A stretch of 64,000 nt of DNA from Argopecten irradians (taxonomy: Eukaryota; Mollusca; Bivalvia; Pectinida; Pectinidae): the NCBI RefSeq assembly GCF_041381155.1, contig NC_091138.1, forward strand, positions 17,733,255-17,797,254. Direction: 5' to 3'. Both the position numbers and the translations under genes were made by a program. Below, one piece after another: positions 1 through 13,100 of the stretch. Below the pieces are notes generated by a model. That model made no database searches. It saw only the letters and a list, made by a program, of their open reading frames with translations, and had not been told where the DNA came from. The stretch's first letter is position 1, and each line of letters starts with the position of its first letter.

Positions 1-99
1 TAAATTGTCTTCTACATTTGTAGGAGACATTTCAAAGTCATTTTTTTTATTTTGTATTATTTATGAATTGAAACAGGAATAAAATTTAAATCAACTTAC

Positions 100-3000
100 C
101 CCATTGGGCCCATAGGTCCTGAAAAATATCAAATTCTTTATGTAAGAATCTTAAAGATGTTCAACCGCTGACAAAAAGTATTTTTCTCTCTATCAAAAAC
201 AGGAACCAACAAATTAGTATTTTTCTTCAGTTACAAAAGTTATTTACTTTACACCATTACCACCATTGAAAAGCTTAAGCTTCTCATTTTTCTTCAAGAT
301 GAAAATGTTAAAAATAATTGATTGCATACCGAAAAAATTCTTGGCTACTATATCCTATATGGAATGGAGTACTGATTGCAAGCAGCAAAAGCAAAATAAA
401 TTATCTTATATTAATTTTTGTGTGAATTAGACATATGTATACATGATTAAACACCAATGATTGTTCAAATGATGAGTATTGTTTTTCTCTCTCAGCAGTG
501 GAGCATCTTTAACTGAATTTAACTTTCTACTTTAATAATGATTTTGTACACCCTTATTCAGTTTCACAGAAAACACAAATAGCAAATTATTGCGGTTCTT
601 GTGGCTTCTTTTCATTTCTTTTTTATCTGTTAACATGTCTCATTACTAGTGCAAATTATACAAGTTTTTACGGTACATACCAATTGATACTATCTCATGC
701 ATACCAGGTACATATCTAAACATTCTTTTAACAATAACAGAAATAGTTATCTACTCACCCATTGGTGGCATGGGTCCCATAGGCCCCATAGGACCCATTG
801 GTCCCATAGGGCCCATTGGCCCTGGTGGCATGGGAGGCATACCAGGCGGCATACCAAATGGTGGCATGCCTGGCCCCATTGGGGGAGGCATACCGTAATT
901 GTTATACTGATTATTATTTCCCTGATTACTATCATCTTCGTCACCATCATCATCACCTCCATCGTCCTCTCTCATTCTCTTACTGGGAGGTTCTACAGAA
1001 AAAATAAATACACAATGTCTTATCTAAAGCAGCCAAAACAAAGTCAGACCTTACCTGTACAAAACTTATCATCACTCAGTAGAAGGTTAGCACATTTCTT
1101 TATCAGCATCCAATAATGAAATTGTAGGCTGGCTGGAATGTATTCATCACAGTGACAATAACAAACCGTCTAGTTTTTGTATGTATTTTTTTCCACATCC
1201 CTCTCCTTTTTAACAGTTTGATATCATCATTGGCAGTGAATTACATTCAATATCACAAATGTAAACAAGAACACAGTATGTCATATTGTCCAATGTATCT
1301 ATTCTTGCCTTGAGTGTATTTGTTATTTCTTTAAGTCTTATTTTGAATTTTTGAATTAGTTATTCCTGTTTGTTGTATCTATCAGTCATTCTTGTCCAGA
1401 ATCTCTGTGTGTTATTTTCTTTTGTGAATAGCAGAAAATTGTTAGGGAAATTAATATTAGAGAGTTGTTAGTGTAAAAGTTTAGAATTGAAATTTATATT
1501 TCATACCTTGTTTCTGTTTCTCGTGGTCCTTTATGTCTCCATCAGGTATGCCTTCCATACCATATATTTCAATTTCAACATTATTTCTTCCTGGTAAAGC
1601 ATTTGGTATCTTGTCAATTTTGTCTTTATGTACCTAGAAAAAAAGAATATAGACAAAACAATAATCTTGACATTTTATATTTGAAACAGAGTTAAATATT
1701 ACATAAACTGAAGCAATATAAGAAAGGTACGGTTGAATTATAAAAACTTTATAATTGTCCATAAATGGCATTAAATCAAAACTTATATCTCTGTAACTGA
1801 CAGTTCCTCTTGAATATAAAATTTAAATAATTCTTAAATTTATGAAATTATCAATGCATTATCAGTATTTAATAAATTTCAATGTGAATAAGCATTTGCA
1901 CTGTACTGTCCACACACAAATTACTGTAAAAGGAACATTCTAGGTTGGATAAGAACAAATATACTTTGACATACATGTATTGCACACTTACCTGCATACA
2001 ATGTATAGATAACCCTGGTCCTGTGTATAATTTCTTATGACATATGTGACATTTGAAATGTTTGGCTTTCTGATGTTGGATTAATATCTTTTCATCGTCA
2101 AATTCTCTGTTGCAATACCTAAAAGGCTTGTTAAGGAAAGTCAATATTTGAAACCATGATTAATACACCTCTGAAGAAAAATCTTATCCTGTTCCTGTTA
2201 TCTTTAAGTTCAAATGTGTCTCAAGGGGCAAATGAGTTTAAAAGAATTATAGTACATTCAAAGTCATTGCAAAAAGATACTTGGTAACTTTAATGTGAAC
2301 TTATAATTATACATATACAACTTTTAGCAAGATTCTTTAGTGTCTCATAATAATGAAGAGACCTAGTCGGTACAAAATCCACACTAGTATTGAAACTGAG
2401 GTCAAAAGTCAATATATAGGACACAGTGATCTGATTTTGATATGCAACACATCATCTTACCTAGATGGACTCGCGTACCAAGTATGAAGTTCCATTTCCA
2501 TACTATGGCATTCCATAAGAACTGGAATTAGAGTCCAACAAGCCCTAACCCCAGCTGGACATTCGTAACTTTTATTGTTACTGTCGGGTATATGGACTGG
2601 AGTGGTGTTCTGTTCATTTCAGTGCAGTGTACTGAAGGATTACATGTACATGTAAAGTACCTTTGCCATATAGGTCTATAGAAACGATAGCATTCCAAGT
2701 CGGTATATTTTTTGTTTGCATAGAGAAATTTTTTAACAAGAGGCCCATGGGCCTTAACGGTCATCTGACTAATAGTACAATACAACATAGTCGTTTAAAG
2801 ATTTTAGCCTATTTGACCCCTATGACCTTGAATGAAGATCAAGGTCATTCATTTGAACAAAATTGGTAGCCCTTCATTCCAGCATGCGACAGGCCTAATA
2901 TCAGGTCTCTAGGCCTCTTAGTTATTCACAAGAACTTGTTTAAAGGATTTTAGCCTATTTGACCCCTGTGACCTTGAATGAAGGTCATAGGGCATTTATT

Positions 3001-6000
3001 TGAACAGACTTGGTAGCCCTTCATCCATGCATCCTGCAGGCCCAATATCAGTACCCTAGGCCTTCTGGTTCTTGAGAAGAAATCGTTTAAAGATTTTAGC
3101 CTATTTGACCCCTATGACCTTGAAAGAAGGTCAAGGTCATTTATTTGAACAAACTTGGTAGCCCTTCATCCCAGCATTCTACAGGCCTAATATCAGGTCT
3201 CTAGGCCTCTTAGTTATTCACAAGAAGTTGTTTAAAGGATTTTAGCCTATTTGACCCCTTTGACCTTGAATGAAGGTCAAGGTCATTCATTTGAACAAAC
3301 TTTGTAGCCCTTCATCCCAGCAAGTCACAGGCCCAATATCAGTACCCTGGGCCTTCTGGTTCTTGAGAAGAAGTCGTTTAAAGATTTTAGCCTTTTTGAC
3401 CCCTTTGACCCTGAATGAAGGTCAAGGTCATTTATTTGAACAAACTTGGTAGCCCTTCATCCCAGCATGTCACAGGCCCAATATCAGTACCCTGGGCCTT
3501 CTGGTTCTCGAGAAGAAGTCTTTTAAATATTTTAGCCTATTTGACCCCTTTGACCTTGAATGAAGGTCAAGGTCATTCATTTGAACAAACTTGGTAGCCC
3601 TTCATCCCAGCATGCCACAGGCCTAATATCAGGTCTCTAGGCCTCTTAGTTATTCACAAGAAGTTGTTTAAAGGATTTTAGCCTATTTGACCCCTGTGAC
3701 CTTGAATGAAGGTCAAGGTCATTTATTTGAACAAACTTGGTAGCCCTTCATCCCAGCATCCTACAGGCCCAAAATCAGTACCCTAGGCCTTCTGGTTCTT
3801 GAGAAGAAGTTGTTTAAAGATTTTAGCCTTTTTGACCCCTTTGACCTTGAATGAAGGTCAAGGTCATTCATTTGAACAAACTTGGTAGCCCTTCATCCCA
3901 GCATGCCACAGGCCTAATATCAGGTCTCTAGGCCTCTTAGTTATTCACAAGAAGTTGTTTAAAGGATTTTAGCCTATTTGACCCCTGTGACCTTGAATGA
4001 AGGTCAAGGTCATTTATTTGAACAAACTTGGTAGCCCTTCATCCCAGCATCCTACAGGCCCAATATCAGTACCCTGGGCCTTGTGGTTCTTGAGAAGAAG
4101 TCGTTTACAGATTTTAGCCTTTTTGACCCCTTTGACCTTGAATGAAGGTCAAGGTCATTCATTTGAACAAACTTGGTAGCCCTTCATCCCAGCATGCCAC
4201 AGGCCTAATATCAGGTCTCTAGACCTCTTAGTTATTCACAAGAAGTTGTTTAAAGGATTTTAGCCTATTTGACCCCTGTGACCTTAAATGAAGGTCAAGG
4301 TCATTTATTTGAACAAACTTGGTAGCCCTTCACCCCAGCATCCTACAGGCTGAATATCAGAACCCTGGGCCTTCTGGTTTTTGAGAAGAAGTCGTTTAAA
4401 GATTTTAGCCTATTTGACCCCTGTGACCTTGAATGAAGGTCAAGGTCATTCATTTGAACAAACTTGGTAGCCCTTCATCCCAGCAACCTACAGGCCAAAT
4501 ATGAGTACCCTGGGCCTTCCGGTTATTGAGAAGAAGTCGTTTGAATGAAAAGTTTACGGACGGCGGACGGCGGACGACGACGGACGGTGCATGATGACAA
4601 TAGGTCATCCTGACCCTTTGGGTCAGATGACCTAATAAATCAAATAAAATGTTATGTACTTATGTTTGCTGACAGTTAGACCGAATAATCATACCCTGCC
4701 TTCACTCCGTCCCTGGCAGGGTATGAATTCCACCCCCTAGCCGATAGTGTTTCTAGCACCGATGTGATCCACATTAGGCACTTTGAGGCTGATAAAAATA
4801 ACATTTTTCGGGTAATATCCATATGTAACTGTATTGTTCTGACAACTATGATCAATATTCAATTCACAAACCTTTCAATCATAATTTTTCATCAACTATT
4901 AGTGGTAAAATCCAAAGCAAACACAACACACATATAATTCTGTTCAAATATGCCACCATATTTGATTTACCCGAAACAGTGATGAAATGAAACATTCAAC
5001 AGGTAAAATATGTTTTAAAGTTTTAAAAAAAGCTAACAAATTAAGAATAAACATGGTGAAACTGAACAAATGAAAGTATTATTTAGAATTTAGCGACAAA
5101 GAATATAAAAAATTCATGTTAAAAACTCTGTGACATTATATTTCTTTCGTAGTAGAAATTTTTAGGTCATTCCATATATGGTACTAATTGCCATATATTT
5201 GGAGCGCGAGACTTTGTAACAAGAAGCATCATGGCGGCCATGTCGGAGATGTGAGCCATTCAAAAGTGCTTAAAAACATAATTTAGACATGTGGTAAACA
5301 AATAACAAGAGGCCCATGGGCCTTAACGGTCATCTGACTATTAGTACAATACAACATAGTCATTTAAAGATTTTAGCCTATTTAACCCCTGTGACCTTGA
5401 ATGAAGGTCAAGGTCCTTCATTTGAACAAACTTGGTAGCCCTTCATCCCAGCATGCTACATGCCCAATATCAGTACCCTGGGTCTTCTGGTTCTTGAGAA
5501 GAAGTTGTTTAAAGATTTTAGCCTATTTGACCCCCATGACCTTGAATGAAGATCAAGGTCATTCATTGGAACAAACTTGGTAGCCCTTCATCCCAGCATG
5601 CCACAGGCCTAATATCAGGTCTCTAGGCCTCTTAGTTATTCACAAGAAGTTGTTTAAAGGGTTTTAGCCTATTTGACCCCTGTGACCTTGAATGAAGGTC
5701 AAGGTCATTTATTTGAACAAACTTGGTAGCCCTTCATCTCAGCATCCTACATGCCAAATATCAGTACCCTGGGCCTTTTGGTTCTTGAGAAGTTGTTTAA
5801 AGATTCTAGCCTTTTTGACCAATGTGACCTTGAATGAAGGTCAAGGTCATTCATTTTAACAAACTTGGTAGCCCTCCATCCCAGCAACCTACAGGCCAAA
5901 TATCAGTACCCTGGGCCTTCTGGTTCTTGAGAAGAAGTCGTTTAAAGATTTTAGCCTTTTTGACCCCTGTGACCTTGAATGAAGGTCAAGGTCATTCATT

Positions 6001-6765
6001 TTAACAAACTTGGTAGCCCTTCATCCCAACAACCTACAGGCCAAATATGAGTACCCTGGGCCTTCAACGGCCGCTTCAGAAAGTAAGACGGTAACCCTTG
6101 CACCCGCAAGTTACATCAAAGGCGCCGCTGGCAGATATCAAAGAAAATCAGTCGTCGCCCAACGTCACGGTCAGTGCACAAACACAAAAGCTCCTGCCTT
6201 GTACTTCCCCAAAACCCAGTGTGACTTATCCTTCTCATATACGTCCTTGGTTGTAAGAAGGCATTCTAAAAATTATGACGCCCTTTTTTGATAATAATTT
6301 TTAAAACAACATTATGCGTTTTTCATATAATTACTCAATTGGGTAACTTATTGATTACTGCAAACAGGTAACTGTTACTCAAATGGGTAACGGTTCCTAG
6401 CCCTTAATATTAAACCATGAAGCCCTACGATAGAGATTTTAAAATTTATTTCTCTGTTTATAACGGATCCGGATACATGTATTTAGTTATTTTAAATGTG
6501 TTTACGGCAATACATTTACTGTGACCCTTCTGTATGATAGGACAACTGTGGGTATATAACGTTATGGTTATGATTTGATAACGGCGACTGTAAACCCATG
6601 AACCCGGTGGCGTGCCTAGAATTTTTTCTAAAACTGGGTACAAACTACAGTTCGTTTCGAATTGAGATTTTACCCAAATATCTGAAATGTTTATCTCAAT
6701 GTTTACATCATTATAAAAGGATACCAACACCAGGGCTTCAGTTGCTTCTTCTTTTTCCTTCCCAT
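100..6765 (-). CDS. ZNF207: ZNF207/BuGZ zinc-finger protein, N-terminal five exons (partial)
   Basis: BuGZ is a spindle-assembly and kinetochore factor that binds microtubules and Bub3; that role is family knowledge. Coding exons read on the minus strand: 6725-6765, 1992-2118, 1507-1633, 759-992, 100-118, all with GT-AG borders and continuous phase. Exon 1 gives [14 protein letters not shown]. Exon 2 gives two C2H2 fingers around [11 protein letters not shown] and [17 protein letters not shown], nearly identical to the vertebrate protein. Exon 3 carries the [20 protein letters not shown] segment. Exon 4 is acidic, then Gly/Met/Pro-rich with PMG repeats. Exon 5 is a 19-nt exon adding more GPMG. 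The start is the only ATG giving the family N-terminus. Intron 1 (4.6 kb) is filled with dispersed repeats. The C-terminal half, including the Bub3-binding GLEBS motif, lies beyond the left edge. Identity is firm; the 19-nt exon is less certain. Confidence 0.93.
152..511. mobile_element. MITE copy 1 (GATGCTCCACC family), ZNF207 intron 4
   Basis: About 360 bp, with termini TAAAGATGTTCAACCGCTGA and CAGTGGAGCATCTTTA that are imperfect inverted repeats. The interior is alignable along its length with 57523-57886 (shared TATTTTTCTTCAGTTACAAA, ACACCAATGATTGTTCAAAT). No coding capacity. Confidence 0.75.
2735..4636 (+). mobile_element. Structured repeat, family A, full copy (ZNF207 intron 1)
   Basis: Head AACAAGAG plus palindrome GGCCCATGGGCC, then GGTCATCTGAC. 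About twelve tandem core units of about 145 bp follow (GATTTTAGCCTATTTGACCC, GACCTTGAATGAAGGTCAAG), then GACGGCGGACGG simple repeats. The 3' hairpin GGTCATCCTGACCCTTTGGG...GTCAGATGACC precedes CTAATAAA. The head motif is the reverse complement of the outer hairpin arm (subterminal inverted repeats). Confidence 0.8.
5304..6066 (+). mobile_element. Structured repeat, family A, 3'-truncated copy
   Basis: Same head and five core units as the 2735-4636 copy. It breaks off at CTGGGCCTTC and lacks the GACGG tract and 3' hairpin. Lies in ZNF207 intron 1. Confidence 0.75.
6067..6400. repeat. Unidentified GC-richer block, then dispersed repeat segment
   Basis: At 6067-6240 composition changes abruptly (ACGGCCGCTTCAG, GGCGCCGCTGGCAG) straight after the truncated family A copy. 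At 6252-6400 follows a repeat (GGCATTCTAAAAATTATGAC ... GGTAACTGTTACTCAAATGG) that is also found at 28936-29438. No convincing protein similarity. Confidence 0.4.
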
Positions 6766-7680
6766 TATGTTTCTAGAAATACTCACAGGAAATGGCGTCT
6801 AAGAAAGTGGAAAATCCCCGGATGTAATTTAGAGGGGAGTATGGCTTTTGTCAAAATAAATATTATCATTATCGCCACATAAATATAAGTACATGTGTAA
6901 AATTGTAAACATAATACACATATTTCCAGCATGAAATAGTTATTCGAACTGGGACAATATATTGATGTTAATGGCTTTACTTGTACAGTCAGCCGATGAC
7001 ACCTTTCCATACAATGAAGTCTCCCGATAGGAAAAATAGAGGGGCTCCCAAAGGGTTACCGTTACACTACATATCCTACGATATGTTTTATGTTTATGCT
7101 AAAACATAATAACTTATAAACTTAATTGTATTTTTTTCATAATTTAAATAATTCTTTAAAGTTTTGATATCTCAAAAACAATTATGTTACATTATTTATA
7201 CAGATACAGATATTTGAAGTTTCACATTTATGTAACTAATCAACAAGTAGGTCAAATTATATCACACTGATCTACATTTTTTACCGCATGCCTTTACAAT
7301 GTAATTTTATCTTACCAGCCTCTCCCAATTGCATCAGAAGCATTCTATTTCCGCATGGTAGAGGTGCAGTCAATGATGTTCCTTGTCCGCTAAACCTGCC
7401 TAAATAATACCAGTTTTTTTTTAAATTTTTGCCCAATATGTGCTAAATGAAAAAAAAGTCTAATATCAGGGATTTGTATGAGTCTACATCATCTACGTCC
7501 TTGTATAATACATATATGCAGTTTTAGCAGAGTAATAAGTTCCCTGATACTTTTGATTATATTATAGTAAGTTGTTGAAAAAATTACCAATATTTGTATC
7601 AAACAGTCTGTTGATATTGGGTCAAACTCATTCATTTGCACTAACTTGATATATCCAATTTAACACAATAATGGCTCTAG

Positions 7681-8035
7681 TCTGCTAAACTTGCCTATCT
7701 TATTAGGGGTTTTTTTGCCTTACATCATTATATATATATTAGGGGAGAAAAAACCTAAGGCAAAAAGAAAAAAAAATGTTTATTAGGGTTACATTGGGGA
7801 AAAAAGTAGGGTCGGTAGGTTGGAAGAATTTTTTAAATTTGTTTAAGTGTCTTTCACTCTAAAATAATGGCCGGAACCAGAGTCAAAGATCAAAATCCTG
7901 ACTTTTCATTTTTTTTCCCATAGAAAAATGGAGAAAAAAATTAGGTTCAGGGATAAAAAATTATGGACTGTCGGGTAACCCTAAACAGACATATTATTTT
8001 TTTGGCCTAATGATAAAGGCAGGTATAGCAGATTA
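7681..8035. mobile_element. TIR element (CTGCTAAACTTGCCTA ends)
   Basis: Starts CTGCTAAACTTGCCTATCTT and ends GATAAAGGCAGGTATAGCAG, roughly inverted. The interior is A/T-run rich. A related small palindrome is at 38930-38997 and a lone end (CCGCTAAACCTGCCTA) at 7388. ZNF207-TOP3A intergenic. Confidence 0.6.
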
Positions 8036-8186
8036 TCATGGGTCCACATGAGTCCACATGACATTTGTGTGACAGTCATTTTTATAGGACAAGTTCAATA
8101 TAATACGTACATGAGGTGTTTTCAGCATTTCCCCACTTTAAATTACTGCATGTCCATACTCTTCACAACAATTATAAATAAAATCA

Positions 8187-8532
8187 TTAAAGTGAACAGT
8201 CGGGCAAGGATGGCTAAAGTTGGTGAAAATGGTGTGAATGTATCCAGTAATATTTCTTATGAAATAGAAAAATAAAATCTCTCGTCAAAATCTGTCTGCG
8301 TACGAAAAAATTAATTTAAAGTATGGGAATTCTAAAACGTCCTCTCGGCTCACTAACGTCTGTGGTTACATTTCCACGCAGCCTCGCTTTCAATGCTTTC
8401 AACTTTTCTTTACTTTAATGGTCAGAACTGCGAAACTAAGCAGAACTTGACCGTCCTATTAATATGTGAGAACTTTTGAAAGGCCAATGAACGCATTTAG
8501 ACTGGTTTTCTTTGCCCGACTATTCACTTTAA
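8187..8532. mobile_element. TIR element (TTAAAGTGAACAGTCGGGCA ends)
   Basis: Left end TTAAAGTGAACAGTCGGGCA and right end TGCCCGACTATTCACTTTAA match as inverted repeats with one mismatch in 20. 346 bp with no recognisable coding sequence; a MITE, possibly with a TTAA or TA target. Confidence 0.7.
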
Positions 8533-8536
8533 TTCA

Positions 8537-8925
8537 AGTCAAAGTCAGTTGTGAAGGATAACAGTATTACAACACTTGCACCAAAACCTTAACCTTGCTA
8601 TTTTGGCCCATTGGGCTTATTGAAATTCCAAAAATTTTGCTCCTTTAAATGATTGCCCATGCCAATCACAACAATATTGTAGAAATCAACATCAGTTGTG
8701 ATTTATAACAGTATAACAACACTTGCACCAAAGCTTTACCCTGGGCATTTCAGCCCATTGAGCCTCTTGAAATTCACAAAATTCAGCATTTTTCTCCTTT
8801 AAATGATTTTCCACACCCATCACAATAATTTTAATAACAAATTATTGTAAAAATGAATGTCAGTTTTGACGCATAACATGCAGTATTACAACACTTGCAC
8901 CTTAACCTGGGATTTCCAGTGCCGA
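8537..8925. repeat. Tandem repeat, about 165 bp, 2.3 diverged copies
   Basis: GTCAGTTGTGA...ACAGTATTACAACACTTGCA and CTCCTTTAAATGATT recur at about 165-bp spacing. Intergenic, next to the 8187-8532 TIR element. Confidence 0.6.
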
Positions 8926-10140
8926 CATCAAAATGATTCCATACGCCTCACTCTCTTTGAGAGGCTAGCTAATAAAGTGCATAATCGATCCCCATCTCAC
9001 AAGATTATCTGTATAATCTAAGTTGTGTAATAAAACCAAAACTTTATGAAAATTATTGTAGATTGTATATATGAGATGCATGTACAGTATATATGTTTTG
9101 GTTTTTTTCTGTTGAGTTTGAGCAGGTTCAGCAACATCTGTACATGGTATATACATGTAATCATATTGTTGGAATAATGCCTACTAATTATCAGATCAAT
9201 TCAAATGGCACTATGCAGACAGGTTCTTGACCTTGAATAATAAAAGGTCATTTCGGATCACGGATCAACTCGAAAAAAAAAAACCAACACTTGATAGGTG
9301 ACCGTGTCTAGTTGATATCAGAAGTTTCAGCTTAATCCCAAACTTGATAAGAAGTTTAAAATGCGAAAAAAATAACAGATGTTGAATGACTGACGGGGAT
9401 GGACAAATCATGATGATATACTATGTCATCCCTCGAAAAAAAACCAAGCTGTCAATGAACATTGAAAAAAGTTGACTCTAGTCATGATCAGTAATGAGAA
9501 GGAGTAGGATGTATATTAATTATTGCACAAGAGCTATGTAGTATCTGACAGACCTCTTTATCAATGAGGCAGCTTCCTAGTGATCTTCATACCTGATCAC
9601 TTCATGGGCCTGAGGAAAACTACATTTTTTCCTTAAAACATGTATACAGCTGTACAGTTATTTAAAGACCTTTACCTTAGAACGTAAAAATATTTACAAA
9701 AAAATGGAAAAATACAACTGTACATAAAAATTTCTCTAGGGGAAGGGGTCTTTATTTGGTCTCAAAATCAGTAACTCCTTTATGTAAATCCCAGCTCAAA
9801 ATGACCATATCAAAATAATCGTTTATTTGTGTCCGGACAAATGTTCATATACCACAGGGTTTTTATTCTTATTAATATGATAACACCTCTATGCCTATAT
9901 TTGTAATACTGGATCGACCAATTACACGTGCACACAGAAGTGCCTGTTTATATTAACTTTTCTACACAAACACAATTCAATATAGATGTATTGTATTGTG
10001 CATTTAAACAAAAACATATTGAGCAAGCAAATAATAAGTCAATTCTTCTTGGATCATGCTTTTGTATTTAATATTTCATAAAATGACAGGTAAAACAATA
10101 ATTTCATAACATTAACAACAACATTTCTTCAGATTCACTT

Positions 10141-13100
10141 TCATTTATGTGGACACGTCTTCCTTGTATGACCTGTTAAATCAGAGAAAAATGTTATCAA
10201 TTTCTATATATATATCACATTACTGTATATTATACATAAAATCACATTACCATATATTATATGTAAAGCTTTGGCGATAATCCCATTGGTAGTTCTTAAA
10301 TCAAAGACAGTATAGAAAGACAAATATTACTTGAACTTCTTAAATCCTGTTAAATTTTAGGGATCAAAACTTTAGAAAATTGTGACATGTAACCACAGTA
10401 CACTGACATGATACTTATCAGCACAGTCACAAAAGCTATCTTATGGACTATGCAGCTGACATATCCACTTTATCCATGTACCATCACATAATTGACAGGT
10501 TTTATCTATACTGAAGGTTTAATGCTTTAATAATTACAGTTTGTATGTACAAAGTGAATGTATTCAGAATGCCAGAAAATATTACATTGTATAAGACCTG
10601 TATATTGCTTACCCTCCTCTCCACATAAGCCACATTTCCTGGCCTTCTTCGCAGCTGGACCACCAGTATTAGATCCCCCACGTTTCTTATTGTCACCCCC
10701 CTGGTTCCACATACCACCACCTCCTGTGTTTTCTTCAATGTGAAAAAATTACACATGTGAACAAATATTGTAATTAATCACTTTGATACCTAATTTTAAA
10801 ATCTGATTTAGTTATTTAGAGTTACTTGATCTCTGTTGGGTAGATAAATTGAGCATTACACACATACATATTAACTGCCAGTGGGTAAAACAAAATAGTG
10901 GCCTAAACATAACTGGGATGTTGTCTTTTCCTTGGCAAATACCCTATGGCATGAAATGGAACAATATTTGGAGTACATAATCATAGTGACATTTTGGAGT
11001 ACTCATATACAATATGGAAGCTATATTAATATAATCATAACCATGGTAACATTACATTTACTTCAATGATGACATTACATAATTACCATTATTTCCCGCC
11101 TCATCAGCCCACTGGAAGAAATTACAACCCTCACCACGGGGTTTATTACACGAAAAGAATTGTCTCCCTTTGTTTGGCCCTTCCTTCTGTACAGTTAATC
11201 TGTGAATGAAATACAAACCACACATGAATAGAATTTATCTTAGCCACTACCCACATACTATGTTTCTACACATATAATGACATTTTTTTCTTCTTCAGCA
11301 CTTATAGCTAGGATAAAATATAAATCTGATACAAAAACATACATGACAACCAAAAGTTTTGGAAGCTTTATTATGTTCATTGTATATTATGAGAAAAATT
11401 GCCTTTACAGACCTTTATTATATAAAAGGGGAAAACACAATTTGAAAGCAAATTTTAGTTATCTGTAGAAAAGAGTTTTACTTTTTAGCTTGGTTTCCAC
11501 AGTTACATTCTTCTCCTCCTCCTGAGGTCCCTGACTGGAAATTTCCTCTACCAGAGGTATTGGTATTTCTAAAACAAATATTGATGCATGGTAATGTCTT
11601 CTCTGAAGAATTTGTATAGATACAGAATTATGTTTCTGTATGCCTAGACACCTCATTGACTCGTTCCTTTACCAATATTAACATAAGCATTAAATCTTAT
11701 AGGCATGCCTATAGTAATATGTTCTACTAAATTGATTCAAACTAATGTAAGTCACTTTCAAACTAAGGATTATTTGGTAGATTTCTAGTTGCTTCACATA
11801 AGACTATTACCATATGTTGAGTGAGAGAATCAAAGTCAAGCAGGTGGAAAAAAAGACAGGGCAAATTAAGAAAATTTCTCATTCAGCAGTGAATTGAGAA
11901 CTGGGAGCAAACTCTCCATTTTATTTGAGCGAAAGACCTAACCTACTAAAGTTTGTACTGATATAGTATTACATCCCACTATACCTGTTGTAGGAGTTGT
12001 AACCTCCTCCTCGGCTATCATCTCCTCCTCCTCCTCCTCCTCCTCCTCCCCAGCCTCCTCCTCCAGCTCCTTCATCATTGTTTGGTGACTCATCAGCCCA
12101 CAGGAAAAAGTTACATTTTGACGATCCACATTTATAGAACTGTCGACCTTAAATAATAAATCAGGATACATGTTTAAGTATCATTGCAAATAAACAATAC
12201 TTTATATTGAAATGTAGATCAGATATAGGATATAGGACAACTTCTGTTGCCTATTTTGACTATTGCCTTACACCGAAGTAATACAAGATGCTCCTTATTA
12301 CATTTGTAATCACCAATCCTAAACACCTCACGAACTACATATAACTTACCAGTATTGGGTCCTTCCTTACGAACAGTCAGTAACAGAGCATCCTCTCCAC
12401 ATGAACACACAATAGCATTCCCATCGCCGCCACCACCAGCTGCCGGACCAGGCGTGTTTCTGTTGAAGGGTGACACAGACACTAAGGGAACCCGAGAGTT
12501 ACCTCCCTGTACACCATATCCTGTATTATTGTTTGTATGTAGGTTCCTGTTTGTGTTATTACTGTTCGTTGTTGTATTTTGTCTAGAGCTAGATGATCTG
12601 TTGTTTGACTGTGTCGTTCTGTTGTTTGACTGTGTTGACTGAGTCGGCCGGGTGTTGGTTCTGTCACTGGCCTGGGAGTTGTATGTAGAACCTATACCAC
12701 TATCTGACAGATTGGTCTGGTTAGAGAGTGAAGCAGGTCTCTGGCTGGAACCTGAAAAGAAAGATGAATTTTATTTACCAGTTAATTATATTCCAAACAC
12801 AAGTCAAACTCCTCCTTTTGTCTTTTAAAATTTACAATGTATCTACATGCTTATGATGAAAGATGTAAGTGTTAATGTAAAGTCTCCTACATATAATCAA
12901 TGTACAAGTTATACAGAACTGAATCAATGTCTAGCAAGCACAGCATTTGGTGTAAAAATAGATGTACAATTGTTGGATATGATCAGGATAAATATTCCAC
13001 ATTTGTAAATAACATTCTAAAGTGATTTTCTAGATTTGTCCTGTTGTATGTAGCCCGGTGTAGTAATACACTACATACCCATGTTCCTGTGTAGATTCAG

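Larger units (their letters stand above)
6766..10140. other. ZNF207-TOP3A intergenic region
   Basis: ZNF207 5' flank/UTR begins at 6766. The interval holds the TIR elements at 7681 and 8187, the tandem repeat at 8537 and AT-rich single-copy DNA. The TOP3A 3' UTR presumably occupies the right end; a reverse-strand AATAAA lies at 9862-9867. No coding exon seen. Confidence 0.5.

Noticed and set aside
697-1116. His/Trp-rich 139-residue plus-strand frame
   Set aside because: Opposite-strand shadow of ZNF207 exon 4 (PMG codons).
3270-6291. 60- to 93-residue frames ([18 protein letters not shown] type)
   Set aside because: Recurring frames of the family A core repeat with no protein similarity.
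7314-7400. Candidate first exon of ZNF207 near CTTACCAGCC
   Set aside because: It does not encode the family N-terminus; 6725-6765 does, with a correct donor and phase.
11938-12171. Glu-rich 77-residue frame
   Set aside because: Out-of-frame reading of the Gly-rich part of TOP3A exon 27; the spliced frame gives the GRF finger and poly-Gly.
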